DNA from: Tannerella sp.
Lineage (GTDB): Bacteria > Bacteroidota > Bacteroidia > Bacteroidales > Tannerellaceae
Length of the DNA stretch: 8,117 nucleotides
Direction: 5' to 3'
NCBI GenBank assembly: GCA_031282485.1
Contig: JAITDQ010000029.1
Location: 1-8,117, forward strand
Both the position numbers and the translations under genes were made by a program. This document shows, piece after piece, positions 1 through 7,481 of the stretch. A model generated the notes under the pieces. That model saw only the letters and a list, made by a program, of their open reading frames with translations, did no database searches and was not told where the DNA came from. Numbering within the stretch: position 1 is the stretch's first letter; the number at the start of each line of letters is the position of its first letter.

Positions 1-1386
1 GCATTGGAGGCGGCTTTGGAATCCCGGCCGGCGACGGTAAGTTTGCGGGTTAATCCGTATAAAGGGTTCCCGGCGGAACGGTGCGGCAAATATGAAAAGG
101 TTCCATGGTGCGGGACGGGCTATTATCTTCCGGAACGGCCGTCGTTTACGTGCGACCCGCTGTTTCATGCCGGTTCTTATTATGTTCAGGAGGCGTCGTC
201 CATGTTTCTCGAACAGGCATTGTTGAAAATAATGACAGACATGGAGCCTTCGCGAACGCAGATAACCGCGCTCGACCTGTGCGCCGCGCCGGGAGGCAAG
301 TCTACGCATTTGCTGTCGCTTCTTCCCGAAGGGAGCCTGCTCGTCAGCAACGAGGTTATACGGAGCCGCAGCGCGATTCTCTCCGAAAATATGATTAAGT
401 GGGGACGTTCCGACGTTATTGTTACAAACAGCGATCCCAAGGAATTTGGGAAACTGAAACATCTTTTTGATATTATACTGGCGGACTTGCCCTGTTCGGG
501 CGAAGGTATGTTTCGTAAGGACGCGGACAGTCGCAGCGAGTGGAGCATTGATAATGTGAAACTGTGCGCTTCACGCCAGAAACGTATCATTCTCGACGCG
601 TGGGACGCCCTCAAACCCGGTGGCCGGCTGATTTACTGCACCTGTACTTTCAACACGGAGGAAAACGAAGATAACGTATACGAGCTGGCTGAAGAACTGG
701 GCGCGGAAATCGTCGCTGTTCCCGTAAAGCCGGAATGGAACACCATGGGGTCGCTGCGTCACGGCATACCCATATACCGGTTTTTCCCGCACCGCACATG
801 CGGGGAAGGGTTTTCCCTTGCCGTGATGCGTAAAAACAATGACGCGGACGGGATAAGAACGAAATACAAAAACAGCAGACAACCGGCGCCGGCACCGGCA
901 GAAATAAAACGCATGCTGTCGGAACCGGACAGGTTTGTCTTCCTTTCGGACGGGAAACCGACGGCAGGCGGCGGCGCTGCGTCGGGGAAAGCCGCGAATG
1001 TCGGCGACCGTCATTCGGGCAGGACGAACGGGATTTATGCCTTGCCCGAAATGCATAAAAACGTTTATGCCCTCCTCGCCGAAACGCTGAACATCGTTTC
1101 GGCGGGCATACCTCTGGGCGAGTTTAAAGGAAAAGACTTTACGCCGTCCGCCGCCCTGGCATTAAGTACGGATATTAATCCCGAAGCGTTTTTTACCGTT
1201 GAGCTATCTTATGAAAACGCCCTGAAATATCTGCAGAAAGAAGCAATCCTGCTGCCGGCAAACGCCCCGAAAGGATACGTGCTTGTAACTTACGGGAACA
1301 CGGCGCTCGGATTCGTAAAAAACATCGGAAACCGCGCGAACAACCTCTATCCTCAGGAATGGCGCATCAGAAAGAGGTTTGTTTGA
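1..1386 (+). CDS. rsmF: RsmF-like 16S rRNA cytosine-C5 methyltransferase (5' truncated)
   Basis: SAM-dependent RNA m5C methyltransferase of the NOL1/NOP2/Sun family, acting on rRNA in the cytoplasm. The reading frame is open from base 1, so the true start lies upstream; the TTG at base 4 is not a convincing start, and relatives usually have some 20 more N-terminal residues. Counting from that TTG, the SAM-binding motif I is LDLCAAPGGKS (about 90-100), motif IV is ADLPCSGEGMF with Cys164, and motif VI is YCTCTFNTEEN with Cys214, giving the two-cysteine active site of this family. A linker of low complexity (about 275-335) leads to a C-terminal PUA-like RNA-binding domain ending in GFVKNIGNRANNLYPQEWRIR. 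That architecture matches RsmF, which in E. coli methylates C1407 of 16S rRNA; the exact target base here is inferred. The gene ends 20 bases inside the convergent ppk gene. Confidence 0.93.
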   Translation, partial: ALEAALESRPATVSLRVNPYKGFPAERCGKYEKVPWCGTGYYLPERPSFTCDPLFHAGSYYVQEASSMFLEQALLKIMTDMEPSRTQITALDLCAAPGGKSTHLLSLLPEGSLLVSNEVIRSRSAILSENMIKWGRSDVIVTNSDPKEFGKLKHLFDIILADLPCSGEGMFRKDADSRSEWSIDNVKLCASRQKRIILDAWDALKPGGRLIYCTCTFNTEENEDNVYELAEELGAEIVAVPVKPEWNTMGSLRHGIPIYRFFPHRTCGEGFSLAVMRKNNDADGIRTKYKNSRQPAPAPAEIKRMLSEPDRFVFLSDGKPTAGGGAASGKAANVGDRHSGRTNGIYALPEMHKNVYALLAETLNIVSAGIPLGEFKGKDFTPSAALALSTDINPEAFFTVELSYENALKYLQKEAILLPANAPKGYVLVTYGNTALGFVKNIGNRANNLYPQEWRIRKRFV

Positions 1387-3409
1387 TATATTCGTAAATA
1401 GCCTGCTGTGCGCGTACCGGCGGACGGTCATCGCGTTTGAATACATTCGCAAGGTTCCCGTCAAGCGTACAGGCTTTGACGTTATCACGCAACTGCAGTT
1501 TCACAATATCGGTCACTTCCCGTTTTATCTTCGGGCATAAGACGGGGAAAGCCGATTCTATCCGGCGGCTCAGGTTCCGGCGCATCCAGTCGGCCGAAGT
1601 GAGGAACACGTCTTCCGACCCGTCATTATAAAAATACCAGACGCGCGAGTGTTCAAGAAACATGTCCACAATGCGCGTGATGCGTATGTGCCTGCTGTAC
1701 GGCTGACCGGGCACAAGACAGCATATTCCCCGCACGATAAGGTCTATCTCGACGCCGTTCTCCGAAGCGTGATATAAGGCATCAATCATGTGTTTGTCGT
1801 GCAGCCCGTTCATTTTTAAAATGATATAACCGCGACGTCCTTCCCGTACATGCTCAATCTCGCGTTCAATCATACGCCTGATTTCCGGCGTCATATTGAA
1901 CGGGGCGACGAGGAGATGACGGAAGACGGGACTTCCCGTCCGGCGCTCCAGCACCGAAAACAGGTTGTTCACATCCGCAATCAGACCTTTGTGACAGGTC
2001 AGGAGAGCCATGTCGGAATAAATCCGGGCTGTTTTCTCATTGAAATTCCCGGTACTGAGGTAAGCGAAATCCGCCCGCCCGCCTTTACGGAGGATAACGG
2101 CCACCTTGGCATGCACTTTCAGTCCGGGGATGCTGTAAATAATCTTTATCCCGGCCTGTTCCATGCGTTCGGCGGCGCTCACGTTGTTTTCCTCGTCGAA
2201 ACGGGCTTTCAGTTCTACGAAAACCGTCACTTTCTTTCCGTTCTGGGCGGCGCTTATCAGCGAGTTGATGACTGCGGAATTTTCCGCCACACGGTATTGG
2301 GTGATTTTTATTTCCTCTGCATCGGGGTCGAACGATGCTTCCATCAAAAAACGTATCAGGTAATCAAACGACTGGTAGGGGAAATGAAGCAGTACATCGC
2401 GCTGCATCACTGCCCTGAAAATGGAGCCTGTCTCGTCGAGGTAAGGCACGCGCACCGGCGACGGCGGCGTTTGCTCCAGCGAGGCGCCGACGGGATTGGG
2501 CAACCGGACAAGGTCTTGAAGGTTCATATAGCGTCCGCCGACAATCAGGTCGTCCGCCTCGATGCCGAACGATTCGCAGATGTATTCGAGCATGTCCGCC
2601 GGCATCGCACGGTCGTACATGAAACGGCTCAGGGCGCCGATTTTGCGTTTGCCGACCTTTGTCTTTATCTCGTTCACGATGGCCTTCGGGCCGTCTGCAT
2701 GATGGTCGTCGATATAGATATCCGCATCCCGCGAAATCTTTATACTGTAACATCCTTCGACGTCATATCCCGGAAAAATCACGGGCAGGTTCGCCCGTAT
2801 TACGTCATCAATGAACATATAATAGAACATGCCTTCGTGCGGGGGCAGGGGGACAAAACGGGGCGTTTTCAGGAACGGTATCTTGATGAGCACGTAGTAA
2901 GGTTCGCCGGTAATCTTGTTGCTCATTTTGACGATGAGGTACAGGCGGCGGTCGCGGATGAAGGTCTTGACACCTTTCTGTATCGTCACGGGGGAGAGGA
3001 AGGGGAAGACTTCTTCGTTAAAATAACTGCGGACGAAATCGCGGTGAAAATCCTCCGGCCGGCTGTCCTGGTAGAGACAAATCTTCTGCTGCCGCAGCCC
3101 GGCGAGTATTCCTTCGCCGAAGATACGGTAGAAATCCTGCTGCTGGCGGTTCACCTCGCGTGTGATATTCTCAAGGCTTTCTTCGGAGGTTTCCGCGCTC
3201 TCGTCTATATAATTTTTCTTTATGATGTCGCCCCGGTGTTCCGAGACGCGTACTTCATAAAATTCTTCCAGGTTGGAAGCGTAAATAGACAGGAAACGGA
3301 TACGCTCATAAACGGGCAGATGCGGGTCGTCTGCCTCCATAAGCACTCTGTAGTTGAATGACAGCCAGCTGATATCGCGTTTGAAATATTTATACCTGTG
3401 TTCTTCCAT
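1367..3409 (-). CDS. ppk1: Polyphosphate kinase 1
   Basis: Transfers the gamma phosphate of ATP reversibly onto inorganic polyphosphate, a cytoplasmic or membrane-associated phosphate and energy store linked to stress survival. The 680-residue protein has the usual PPK1 length and all domains: the N-terminal domain opens with YKYFKRDISWLSFNYRVL, followed by the middle domain and two phospholipase-D-like C-terminal domains. The autophosphorylated histidine is in LKVHAK (about residue 433), and the second conserved histidine is in FLEHSRVWYF (about 587). ITQYRVAE and the FVELKARFDEENN stretch are also typical. An in-frame ATG lies four codons upstream (base 3421), but it falls inside a promoter box (TATGTTTG, bases 3422-3415), so the ATG at 3409 is preferred. 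It is divergent from the phosphoesterase gene and convergent with the methyltransferase gene, and so is probably monocistronic. No frameshift or missing catalytic residue is seen. Confidence 0.97.
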   Translation of the reverse strand: MEEHRYKYFKRDISWLSFNYRVLMEADDPHLPVYERIRFLSIYASNLEEFYEVRVSEHRGDIIKKNYIDESAETSEESLENITREVNRQQQDFYRIFGEGILAGLRQQKICLYQDSRPEDFHRDFVRSYFNEEVFPFLSPVTIQKGVKTFIRDRRLYLIVKMSNKITGEPYYVLIKIPFLKTPRFVPLPPHEGMFYYMFIDDVIRANLPVIFPGYDVEGCYSIKISRDADIYIDDHHADGPKAIVNEIKTKVGKRKIGALSRFMYDRAMPADMLEYICESFGIEADDLIVGGRYMNLQDLVRLPNPVGASLEQTPPSPVRVPYLDETGSIFRAVMQRDVLLHFPYQSFDYLIRFLMEASFDPDAEEIKITQYRVAENSAVINSLISAAQNGKKVTVFVELKARFDEENNVSAAERMEQAGIKIIYSIPGLKVHAKVAVILRKGGRADFAYLSTGNFNEKTARIYSDMALLTCHKGLIADVNNLFSVLERRTGSPVFRHLLVAPFNMTPEIRRMIEREIEHVREGRRGYIILKMNGLHDKHMIDALYHASENGVEIDLIVRGICCLVPGQPYSRHIRITRIVDMFLEHSRVWYFYNDGSEDVFLTSADWMRRNLSRRIESAFPVLCPKIKREVTDIVKLQLRDNVKACTLDGNLANVFKRDDRPPVRAQQAIYEYIKQTSF

Positions 3410-3414
3410 GCGTG

Positions 3415-3446
3415 CAAACATACGTGAAAAATTCCGTTTTTACAAA
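3415..3446 (-). promoter_or_regulatory. ppk1 promoter (TTTG-N20-TATGTTTG)
   Basis: Read on the minus strand, TTTG (3446-3443) is followed after exactly 20 bases by TATGTTTG (3422-3415). This fits the published Bacteroides consensus TTTG-N19-21-TAnnTTTG for the primary sigma factor. The box ends 5 bases before the ATG at 3409, so transcription should begin at or within a few bases of that codon. It is the best-matching promoter in the window. Confidence 0.7.
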
Positions 3447-3466
3447 TTCTGTATGGATAAAAATCC

Positions 3467-3474
3467 TATCTTTG
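3467..3474 (+). promoter_or_regulatory. -7 promoter box of the phosphoesterase gene
   Basis: TATCTTTG matches the Bacteroidota -7 box TAnnTTTG and ends 5 bases before the ATG at 3480. No TTTG is visible at the expected distance upstream, so only the -7 element supports the call. It lies back to back with the ppk1 promoter, the two -7 boxes being 44 bases apart. Confidence 0.6.
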
Positions 3475-3479
3475 CCCTC

Positions 3480-3989
3480 ATGATACGGATAGGACTTCTT
3501 TCGGACACCCACGGCTGGTGGGACGACAAATACGTTAAATACTTCGGAACATGCGACGAGATATGGCATGCAGGCGATATTGGCTCCGAAACGCTGGCGC
3601 GCGACCTGGCGGACATAAAACCGCTGCGCGCCGTTTACGGCAATATAGACGGGTATCCCCTGCGCCGGCAGTTTCCCATGACGGCACAGTTCAAAGTCGA
3701 GGATATAAAGGTCATGATGACGCATATCGGCGGGTATCCGGGACGGTACGACCCTTCCGTCCGGGCGGAATTATATGCGGCGAAACCGCAGCTGTTTATC
3801 TCGGGACATTCCCATATCCTCAAAGTGATGTTCGACAAAAACCTTCGTTGCCTGCACATAAACCCCGGTGCGGCCGGCATCAGCGGATTCCAGCAGGTGC
3901 GCACGCTCGTCCGCTTCGTCATAGACGGGAGCGAAATCAAAGAGCTGGAAATAATCGAACTGGGAAACCGGAATGAGCGGGGCATTTGA
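3480..3989 (+). CDS. YfcE/MJ0936-family metallophosphoesterase
   Basis: Small cytoplasmic metal-dependent phosphodiesterase of 169 residues, the normal size for the YfcE/MJ0936 calcineurin-like family. The metal ligands appear in order: Asp9 and His11 in LLSDTHG, Asp33 in HAGDIGS, Asn55 in YGNIDG, His82 in MMTHIGG, and His110 and His112 in SGHSH. The following NPGAAG motif is also family-typical. Relatives hydrolyse model phosphodiesters in vitro, but the natural substrate is generally unknown and I do not assign one. In-frame ATGs exist further upstream (3354 and 3453), but they precede or overlap the promoter box, and family alignment begins at MIRIGLLSDTHG, so 3480 is chosen. It is probably transcribed alone, divergent from ppk1 and convergent with the peptidase gene. 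Confidence 0.92.
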   Translation: MIRIGLLSDTHGWWDDKYVKYFGTCDEIWHAGDIGSETLARDLADIKPLRAVYGNIDGYPLRRQFPMTAQFKVEDIKVMMTHIGGYPGRYDPSVRAELYAAKPQLFISGHSHILKVMFDKNLRCLHINPGAAGISGFQQVRTLVRFVIDGSEIKELEIIELGNRNERGI

Positions 3990-4005
3990 GTGTGTCGATT
4001 TTCAA

Positions 4006-4060
4006 CGCTGCCTGCGGCTGCGCGGGTGACCCTGCTATTGGCAGGACAATTCATGCCTGC
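4006..4060. terminator. Possible hairpins between two convergent genes
   Basis: The 92-base gap between the convergent phosphoesterase and peptidase genes holds several short hairpins. CGCTGCC/GGCTGCG (4006-4022) has one mismatch and a 3-base loop. CCTGC/GCAGG (4031-4045) has a 5-base loop, and the same GCAGG can pair instead with a later CCTGC (4056-4060). None is followed by a clear T-run on either strand, so termination function is only a guess from position. Confidence 0.25.
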
Positions 4061-4081
4061 TTTGCCCGTACTGCTGCAAAC

Positions 4082-6268
4082 TTACAGGTTATCAAAAAGG
4101 AAATTCGACATGCGCGTATACAGGTGCATGCGTGTATTTCCGCCGTAGATGCCGTGATCGCGGTCGCGATAAATCTGCATTTCAAACTGCTTGCCGGCCT
4201 GCACCAGGGCTTCCGCATAATCCATACTCTGCTTGAAATGGACATTATCGTCAGCCGTACCATGCACGAGCAACAACTTCCCCTGCAGGTTTTTTGCAAG
4301 TTTCACAGGCGACGTCTCATCATATCCGTTTTTATTCTCTTTCGGCGTACGCATGTAACGTTCCGTATAGACCGTATCGTAATACCGCCAGTCGGTCGGG
4401 GGTGCGACGGCTATGCCGGCTTTGAAAACGCCATTCCCCACGCTCATCGCCATCAGCGTATTATATCCTCCGAAACTCCAGCCCCAAATGGCTATGCGAT
4501 CTTTGTCGACATACGACAGTTTGCCCAGCGCAACGGCGGCCGCCACCTGGTCGTGCGATTCCAGATCGCCCATGCGCATATACGTGCACTTGCGGAAAGC
4601 CTCCCCCCGCGCACCCGTCCCGCGACCGTCGACACATACGCAGAGAATCCCGTTTGCGGCAAGATACTGTTCCCAGTCCATCCCGAAACGGTCTGTCACG
4701 GACTGCGAATTTGGCCCGCTGTACTGGAACATCACCACCGGATACCGTTTCGATTCGCTGAAACCGACCGGCTTAACCATCCACACATTCAGTTCTTCGC
4801 CCGTAGCCGTAGTGACCGTCATAAACTCTTTCGGCGAGAAGGCATAGTCCTGCAACTTATCCTTCAACGCGGCATTATCCTCAAGCACCCGGACTTCCCT
4901 GCCCGTCTTCGTCTCATGGAGGCTGATGCGCACAGGCGTATTGACGCCGGAAAAACGATTCACATACCAGGCATACGAAGCGCTGAAGGACGCACTGTTT
5001 GTCCCCTCCATCGTCGACAGGCGCGTCTTCTTCCCTTTCACATCAATGGAATACACCGAACGGCACAACGGACTTTCTTCCGCCGATTCATAATAGATCG
5101 TCCCCGTCGCCCCGTCCTCCCCAATCAGGCGTGTCACATCCCAGTTCCCGCTCGTGACCTGGCGCAGCATGACGCCCGTCGGGGAATAGCGGTAAATATG
5201 CGCATACCCGTCCTTCTCGCTTACGTAAAGAAAACCGCTCGCCGAAAACTGTATCGCCTGCATCCATTCGGAATCTATATAAGCCCTGTTTTCATCCTTC
5301 ATAATCAGTTTAAACACCCCGCTTTTGGGGTTGGCATGATAGAGGTTGAATACATTCTGCTGACGGTTAAGCGTCATCACGGCCAGTTGCGAAGGCTCCG
5401 CCGCAAAACGCAGGTAAGGGATATAACCGTCTTCGCCGCCAGGCGTTTTCAGCGTTTTTATATCTTTCGTTTCCACGCAGTACGAATGTAGCGTCACTTT
5501 CGAATTATTCTCCCCCGCCTTCGGGTATTTGAAACGCTGCTCAAAAGGATAATACGAATTACCATACATCGCCATGGCGTATTCCGGCACCTCCGTCTCG
5601 TCGAAGCGCACATAAGCAAGATACTCGCTGTCGGGCGACCAGGCCATAAGGTTCGTCACGGAAAACTCCTCTTCATAGACCCAGTCCGTTGCCCCGTTAA
5701 TGATACGGTTCGCCTCCCCGTCTTTCGTAACCTGCGTTTCGGTATCGTAATCAAACTTTTTTATCCATATATTGTTATTTTCCACATAGGCGCACATGCG
5801 TCCGTCCGGCGAGAAAACCGGAATCATAACCTTGTTGCCCGATTCATTCAGCCGTTTCACCATCCGGCGGCGCACATCATAATCATACACAGCGGCGCGG
5901 AACGAACGGCGATAAATCGATTCCTTCTCCCGTATAATCAGTATATGATACCCCGTAGAGCTTATCACATAATCTTCGAAATCCTCAAACGTACATTCGC
6001 GTGCGTTCTTCACATCAAAAAGCGTCTCTACGGCTTCCCCCGTACGGTACGAATATTTGATAATCATCGTACGCGCCTTATTCATTGCGGTATAATGCTG
6101 TCCGTCAGGCAACGAACGCATCTCGCCTGCGGACGCCTCCTGCCGGAACGTCCCGTTCACGATATCCGCCAGGCTGATTCGTTTATTACCCTGCTGGGCA
6201 AAAACGCTGCCCGCCGTCATTATCAACACGAAAAAAAACACCGCATGCAAAAAAGAAAATCTCTTCAT
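4082..6268 (-). CDS. dpp4: Dipeptidyl peptidase IV (family S9B), secreted
   Basis: Serine exopeptidase that removes X-Pro or X-Ala dipeptides from the N-terminus of peptides, probably in the periplasm as part of peptide utilisation. The 728-residue protein begins with a signal peptide: a basic MKR start, a hydrophobic stretch and a probable cleavage site after SVFA (residue 24). An eight-bladed beta-propeller (about 40-480) contains DWVYEEEFS, whose Glu200/Glu201 match the pair that binds the substrate amino group in DPP IV. The alpha/beta hydrolase domain carries Tyr516 (FQYSGPN), the nucleophile Ser598 in GWSFGG, Asp673 in HGTADDNVH and His705 in DRDHGIYGG, a complete catalytic triad. There is no lipoprotein cysteine after the signal sequence. 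Length agrees with bacterial DPP IV. Cleavage preference is inferred from the motif set. Confidence 0.95.
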   Translation of the reverse strand: MKRFSFLHAVFFFVLIMTAGSVFAQQGNKRISLADIVNGTFRQEASAGEMRSLPDGQHYTAMNKARTMIIKYSYRTGEAVETLFDVKNARECTFEDFEDYVISSTGYHILIIREKESIYRRSFRAAVYDYDVRRRMVKRLNESGNKVMIPVFSPDGRMCAYVENNNIWIKKFDYDTETQVTKDGEANRIINGATDWVYEEEFSVTNLMAWSPDSEYLAYVRFDETEVPEYAMAMYGNSYYPFEQRFKYPKAGENNSKVTLHSYCVETKDIKTLKTPGGEDGYIPYLRFAAEPSQLAVMTLNRQQNVFNLYHANPKSGVFKLIMKDENRAYIDSEWMQAIQFSASGFLYVSEKDGYAHIYRYSPTGVMLRQVTSGNWDVTRLIGEDGATGTIYYESAEESPLCRSVYSIDVKGKKTRLSTMEGTNSASFSASYAWYVNRFSGVNTPVRISLHETKTGREVRVLEDNAALKDKLQDYAFSPKEFMTVTTATGEELNVWMVKPVGFSESKRYPVVMFQYSGPNSQSVTDRFGMDWEQYLAANGILCVCVDGRGTGARGEAFRKCTYMRMGDLESHDQVAAAVALGKLSYVDKDRIAIWGWSFGGYNTLMAMSVGNGVFKAGIAVAPPTDWRYYDTVYTERYMRTPKENKNGYDETSPVKLAKNLQGKLLLVHGTADDNVHFKQSMDYAEALVQAGKQFEMQIYRDRDHGIYGGNTRMHLYTRMSNFLFDNL

Positions 6269-6397
6269 ATCACTAACTTTTAATATTATTATCCCTGATT
6301 CGGACGCCGGAAAACTTCACTGCCACTCCCCCACTCCACCGCCGGACGGGGATATCCGGAGAGAGCGGTCAGGGTTTCCTGTCCGATATTTTCCCCG

Positions 6398-6405
6398 CAA
6401 ATATA
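6398..6405 (-). promoter_or_regulatory. Putative -7 box of the peptidase gene
   Basis: On the minus strand TATATTTG (6405-6398) matches TAnnTTTG. Transcription would start near 6392 and give a leader of roughly 120 bases before the ATG at 6268. No TTTG is found at the canonical spacing upstream, and a six-base match occurs by chance every few kilobases, so support is moderate. Confidence 0.45.
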
Positions 6406-6481
6406 AAAATATTTTACAACTATTCTACTCCCAAATAATGGAAAATTGGCAGGATATAATTTATTTTGACCGAAAAATGAA

Positions 6482-6489
6482 TATATTTG
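6482..6489 (+). promoter_or_regulatory. Putative -7 box of the radical SAM gene
   Basis: TATATTTG matches TAnnTTTG and lies 23 bases before the ATG at 6513, leaving a leader of about 15 to 20 bases. A TTTG lies upstream at 6465-6468, but its 13-base gap is shorter than the usual 19 to 21. The box excludes the upstream in-frame ATGs at 6438 and 6477 as starts if it is used. Confidence 0.5.
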
Positions 6490-6512
6490 CGTTGCAAATA
6501 AAGACGATACAC

Positions 6513-7445
6513 ATGCTAATAAACAAAATAACGAATAAAATACACCCCGAATTTACCGACTACCTGCGAGCCGTATTCCCCGCGTTCAAAGTCCAGAAAA
6601 TCTCCTTAAATGCGGGCTTCACCTGTCCGAACCGCGACGGCACAAAAGGCCGCGGCGGATGCACCTACTGCAATAATCGGACGTTCAATCCCGACTATTG
6701 CGACAACGGCAAAAGCATTACCGAACAGTTGTCGGAAGGAATAAATTTCTTTTCCCGCAAGTATCCCGCCATGAAATATATCGCCTACTTCCAGGCTTAC
6801 ACAAACACCTACGATAAAGTTGAAAACCTGCGGTTAAAATACGAAGAAGCGTTAAGCCACAAAGAGGTCGCCGGAATCATCATCGGCACCCGTCCCGATT
6901 GCGTTTCCGTCGAATTGCTGGATTACTTGCAGGAACTTAACCGGCGCACGTTCGTAATGGTCGAATATGGCATCGAAAGCGCCTCGGAGGAAACGCTCCT
7001 CCGAATCAACCGTGGCCACACCTACGAAGAAGCCAAAGACGCAGTCATACGAACCGCCGAACGCGACATACCCGTCGGAGCGCATCTCATAGCCGGTCTT
7101 CCCGGCGAGACGCGCGAACAGTTCCTCCGGCACGCCTCCATAATCTCCGAACTGCCGCTCACCTCCATCAAACTGCACCAGCTCCAGATCATCCGCGGAA
7201 CAGCCATGGGCAAGGAATACGAATCCCACCCCGAACGATTCCATTTATACACCGTCGACGAATACATCGACCTCGTCATCGAATTTATAGACCGCCTGCG
7301 CCCCGGCATCTACATCGACCGTTTCATCTCCCAGTCGCCCAAAGAACTACTCCTCGCCCCCGACTGGGGACTAAAAAACCACGAATTTAAATCCCGCCTG
7401 GAGCGCAAACTCGCCTCCGGCAATAGCAATAAAAATCACAAATAA
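6513..7445 (+). CDS. TIGR01212/YhcC-type radical SAM protein
   Basis: A 310-residue radical SAM enzyme, the usual length of the TIGR01212 family that includes E. coli YhcC and, as I recall, B. subtilis YtqA. Three cysteines (38, 50, 53) in TCPNRDGTKGRGGCTYC follow the C-x11-C-x2-C spacing of this family rather than the classical CX3CX2C, and would bind a 4Fe-4S cluster for reductive cleavage of SAM. Further family-like segments are YFQAYTNTY (about 92-100), GTRPDC (125-130), VEYGIES, HLIAGLPGE (191-199) and the C-terminal LLLAPDWGLKNHEF. YtqA has been implicated in wobble-uridine tRNA modification; whether that applies here is unknown. The start at 6513 is chosen because conservation begins there and a promoter box lies at 6482. 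It ends immediately before the palindrome that precedes the toxin gene. Confidence 0.88.
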   Translation: MLINKITNKIHPEFTDYLRAVFPAFKVQKISLNAGFTCPNRDGTKGRGGCTYCNNRTFNPDYCDNGKSITEQLSEGINFFSRKYPAMKYIAYFQAYTNTYDKVENLRLKYEEALSHKEVAGIIIGTRPDCVSVELLDYLQELNRRTFVMVEYGIESASEETLLRINRGHTYEEAKDAVIRTAERDIPVGAHLIAGLPGETREQFLRHASIISELPLTSIKLHQLQIIRGTAMGKEYESHPERFHLYTVDEYIDLVIEFIDRLRPGIYIDRFISQSPKELLLAPDWGLKNHEFKSRLERKLASGNSNKNHK

Positions 7446-7468
7446 GTTTCACAGTTGTGAAACTTTTT
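7446..7468 (+). terminator. Inverted repeat with T-run after the radical SAM gene
   Basis: GTTTCACA-GT-TGTGAAAC (7446-7463) is a perfect 8-base inverted repeat, starting on the base after the radical SAM stop codon and followed by five Ts (7464-7468). As RNA it could form a 6- or 7-pair stem with a 4- to 6-base loop plus a U-tract, an intrinsic-terminator layout, though the stem is only moderately GC-rich. The same bases could instead be an operator; see the overlapping entry. Confidence 0.45.
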
Positions 7469-7477
7469 ATATCTTTG
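7446..7477 (+). promoter_or_regulatory. Toxin-antitoxin promoter with palindromic operator
   Basis: TATCTTTG (7470-7477) matches the Bacteroidota -7 box and ends 4 bases before the ATG at 7482. Its -33 position would be TTTC (7447-7450), a 3-of-4 match with a 19-base gap, lying in the left arm of the palindrome GTTTCACAGTTGTGAAAC. A protein dimer bound to this palindrome would block the -33 region, which fits the usual autorepression of HigBA-type modules by their HTH antitoxin. Binding is inferred from position and symmetry only. Confidence 0.6.
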
Positions 7478-7481
7478 CCGC

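Larger units (their letters stand above)
6269..6512. other. Divergent intergenic region
   Basis: About 240 bases separate the divergent peptidase and radical SAM genes. The half next to the peptidase (about 6300-6396) is GC-rich and would be the leader of the peptidase mRNA. It contains the small inverted repeats CCGGA/TCCGG (6342-6359, with GGATATCC at its centre) and CAGG/CCTG (6370-6381). The other half (6397-6490) is AT-rich and carries one promoter box in each direction. I see no small gene, tRNA or recognisable riboswitch here. Confidence 0.6.

Noticed and set aside
38..45. TAAGTTTG promoter-like box on the plus strand
   Set aside because: It lies inside the methyltransferase coding sequence with no gene start after it; a chance match.
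1850..3361. Long open frame of 503 codons on the plus strand
   Set aside because: It lies entirely antisense to ppk1, whose catalytic motifs are intact. The translation shows no recognisable domain and is a by-product of codon bias in the real gene.
3354..3479. 42-residue N-terminal extension of the phosphoesterase
   Set aside because: It is antisense to the start of ppk1 and spans both promoters; the family begins at MIRIGLLSDTHG.
4077..4084. TAAGTTTG on the minus strand, a -7-like box 23 bases before an ATG at 4054
   Set aside because: It overlaps the peptidase stop codon, and the open frame it would serve (3635-4054) is antisense to the conserved phosphoesterase. A chance match is expected at this frequency.
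3986..5491. Long open frame of 501 codons on the plus strand
   Set aside because: It is antisense to the peptidase gene, rich in His and Arg, with no domain signature and no promoter; a shadow of the real coding strand.
6438..6512. 25-residue N-terminal extension of the radical SAM protein
   Set aside because: The extension covers the predicted promoter box at 6482 and does not resemble the family N-terminus, which begins near the ATG at 6513.
6852..7309. Minus-strand open frames of 130 and 95 codons
   Set aside because: Both are antisense to the radical SAM gene and show no domain or start signals.
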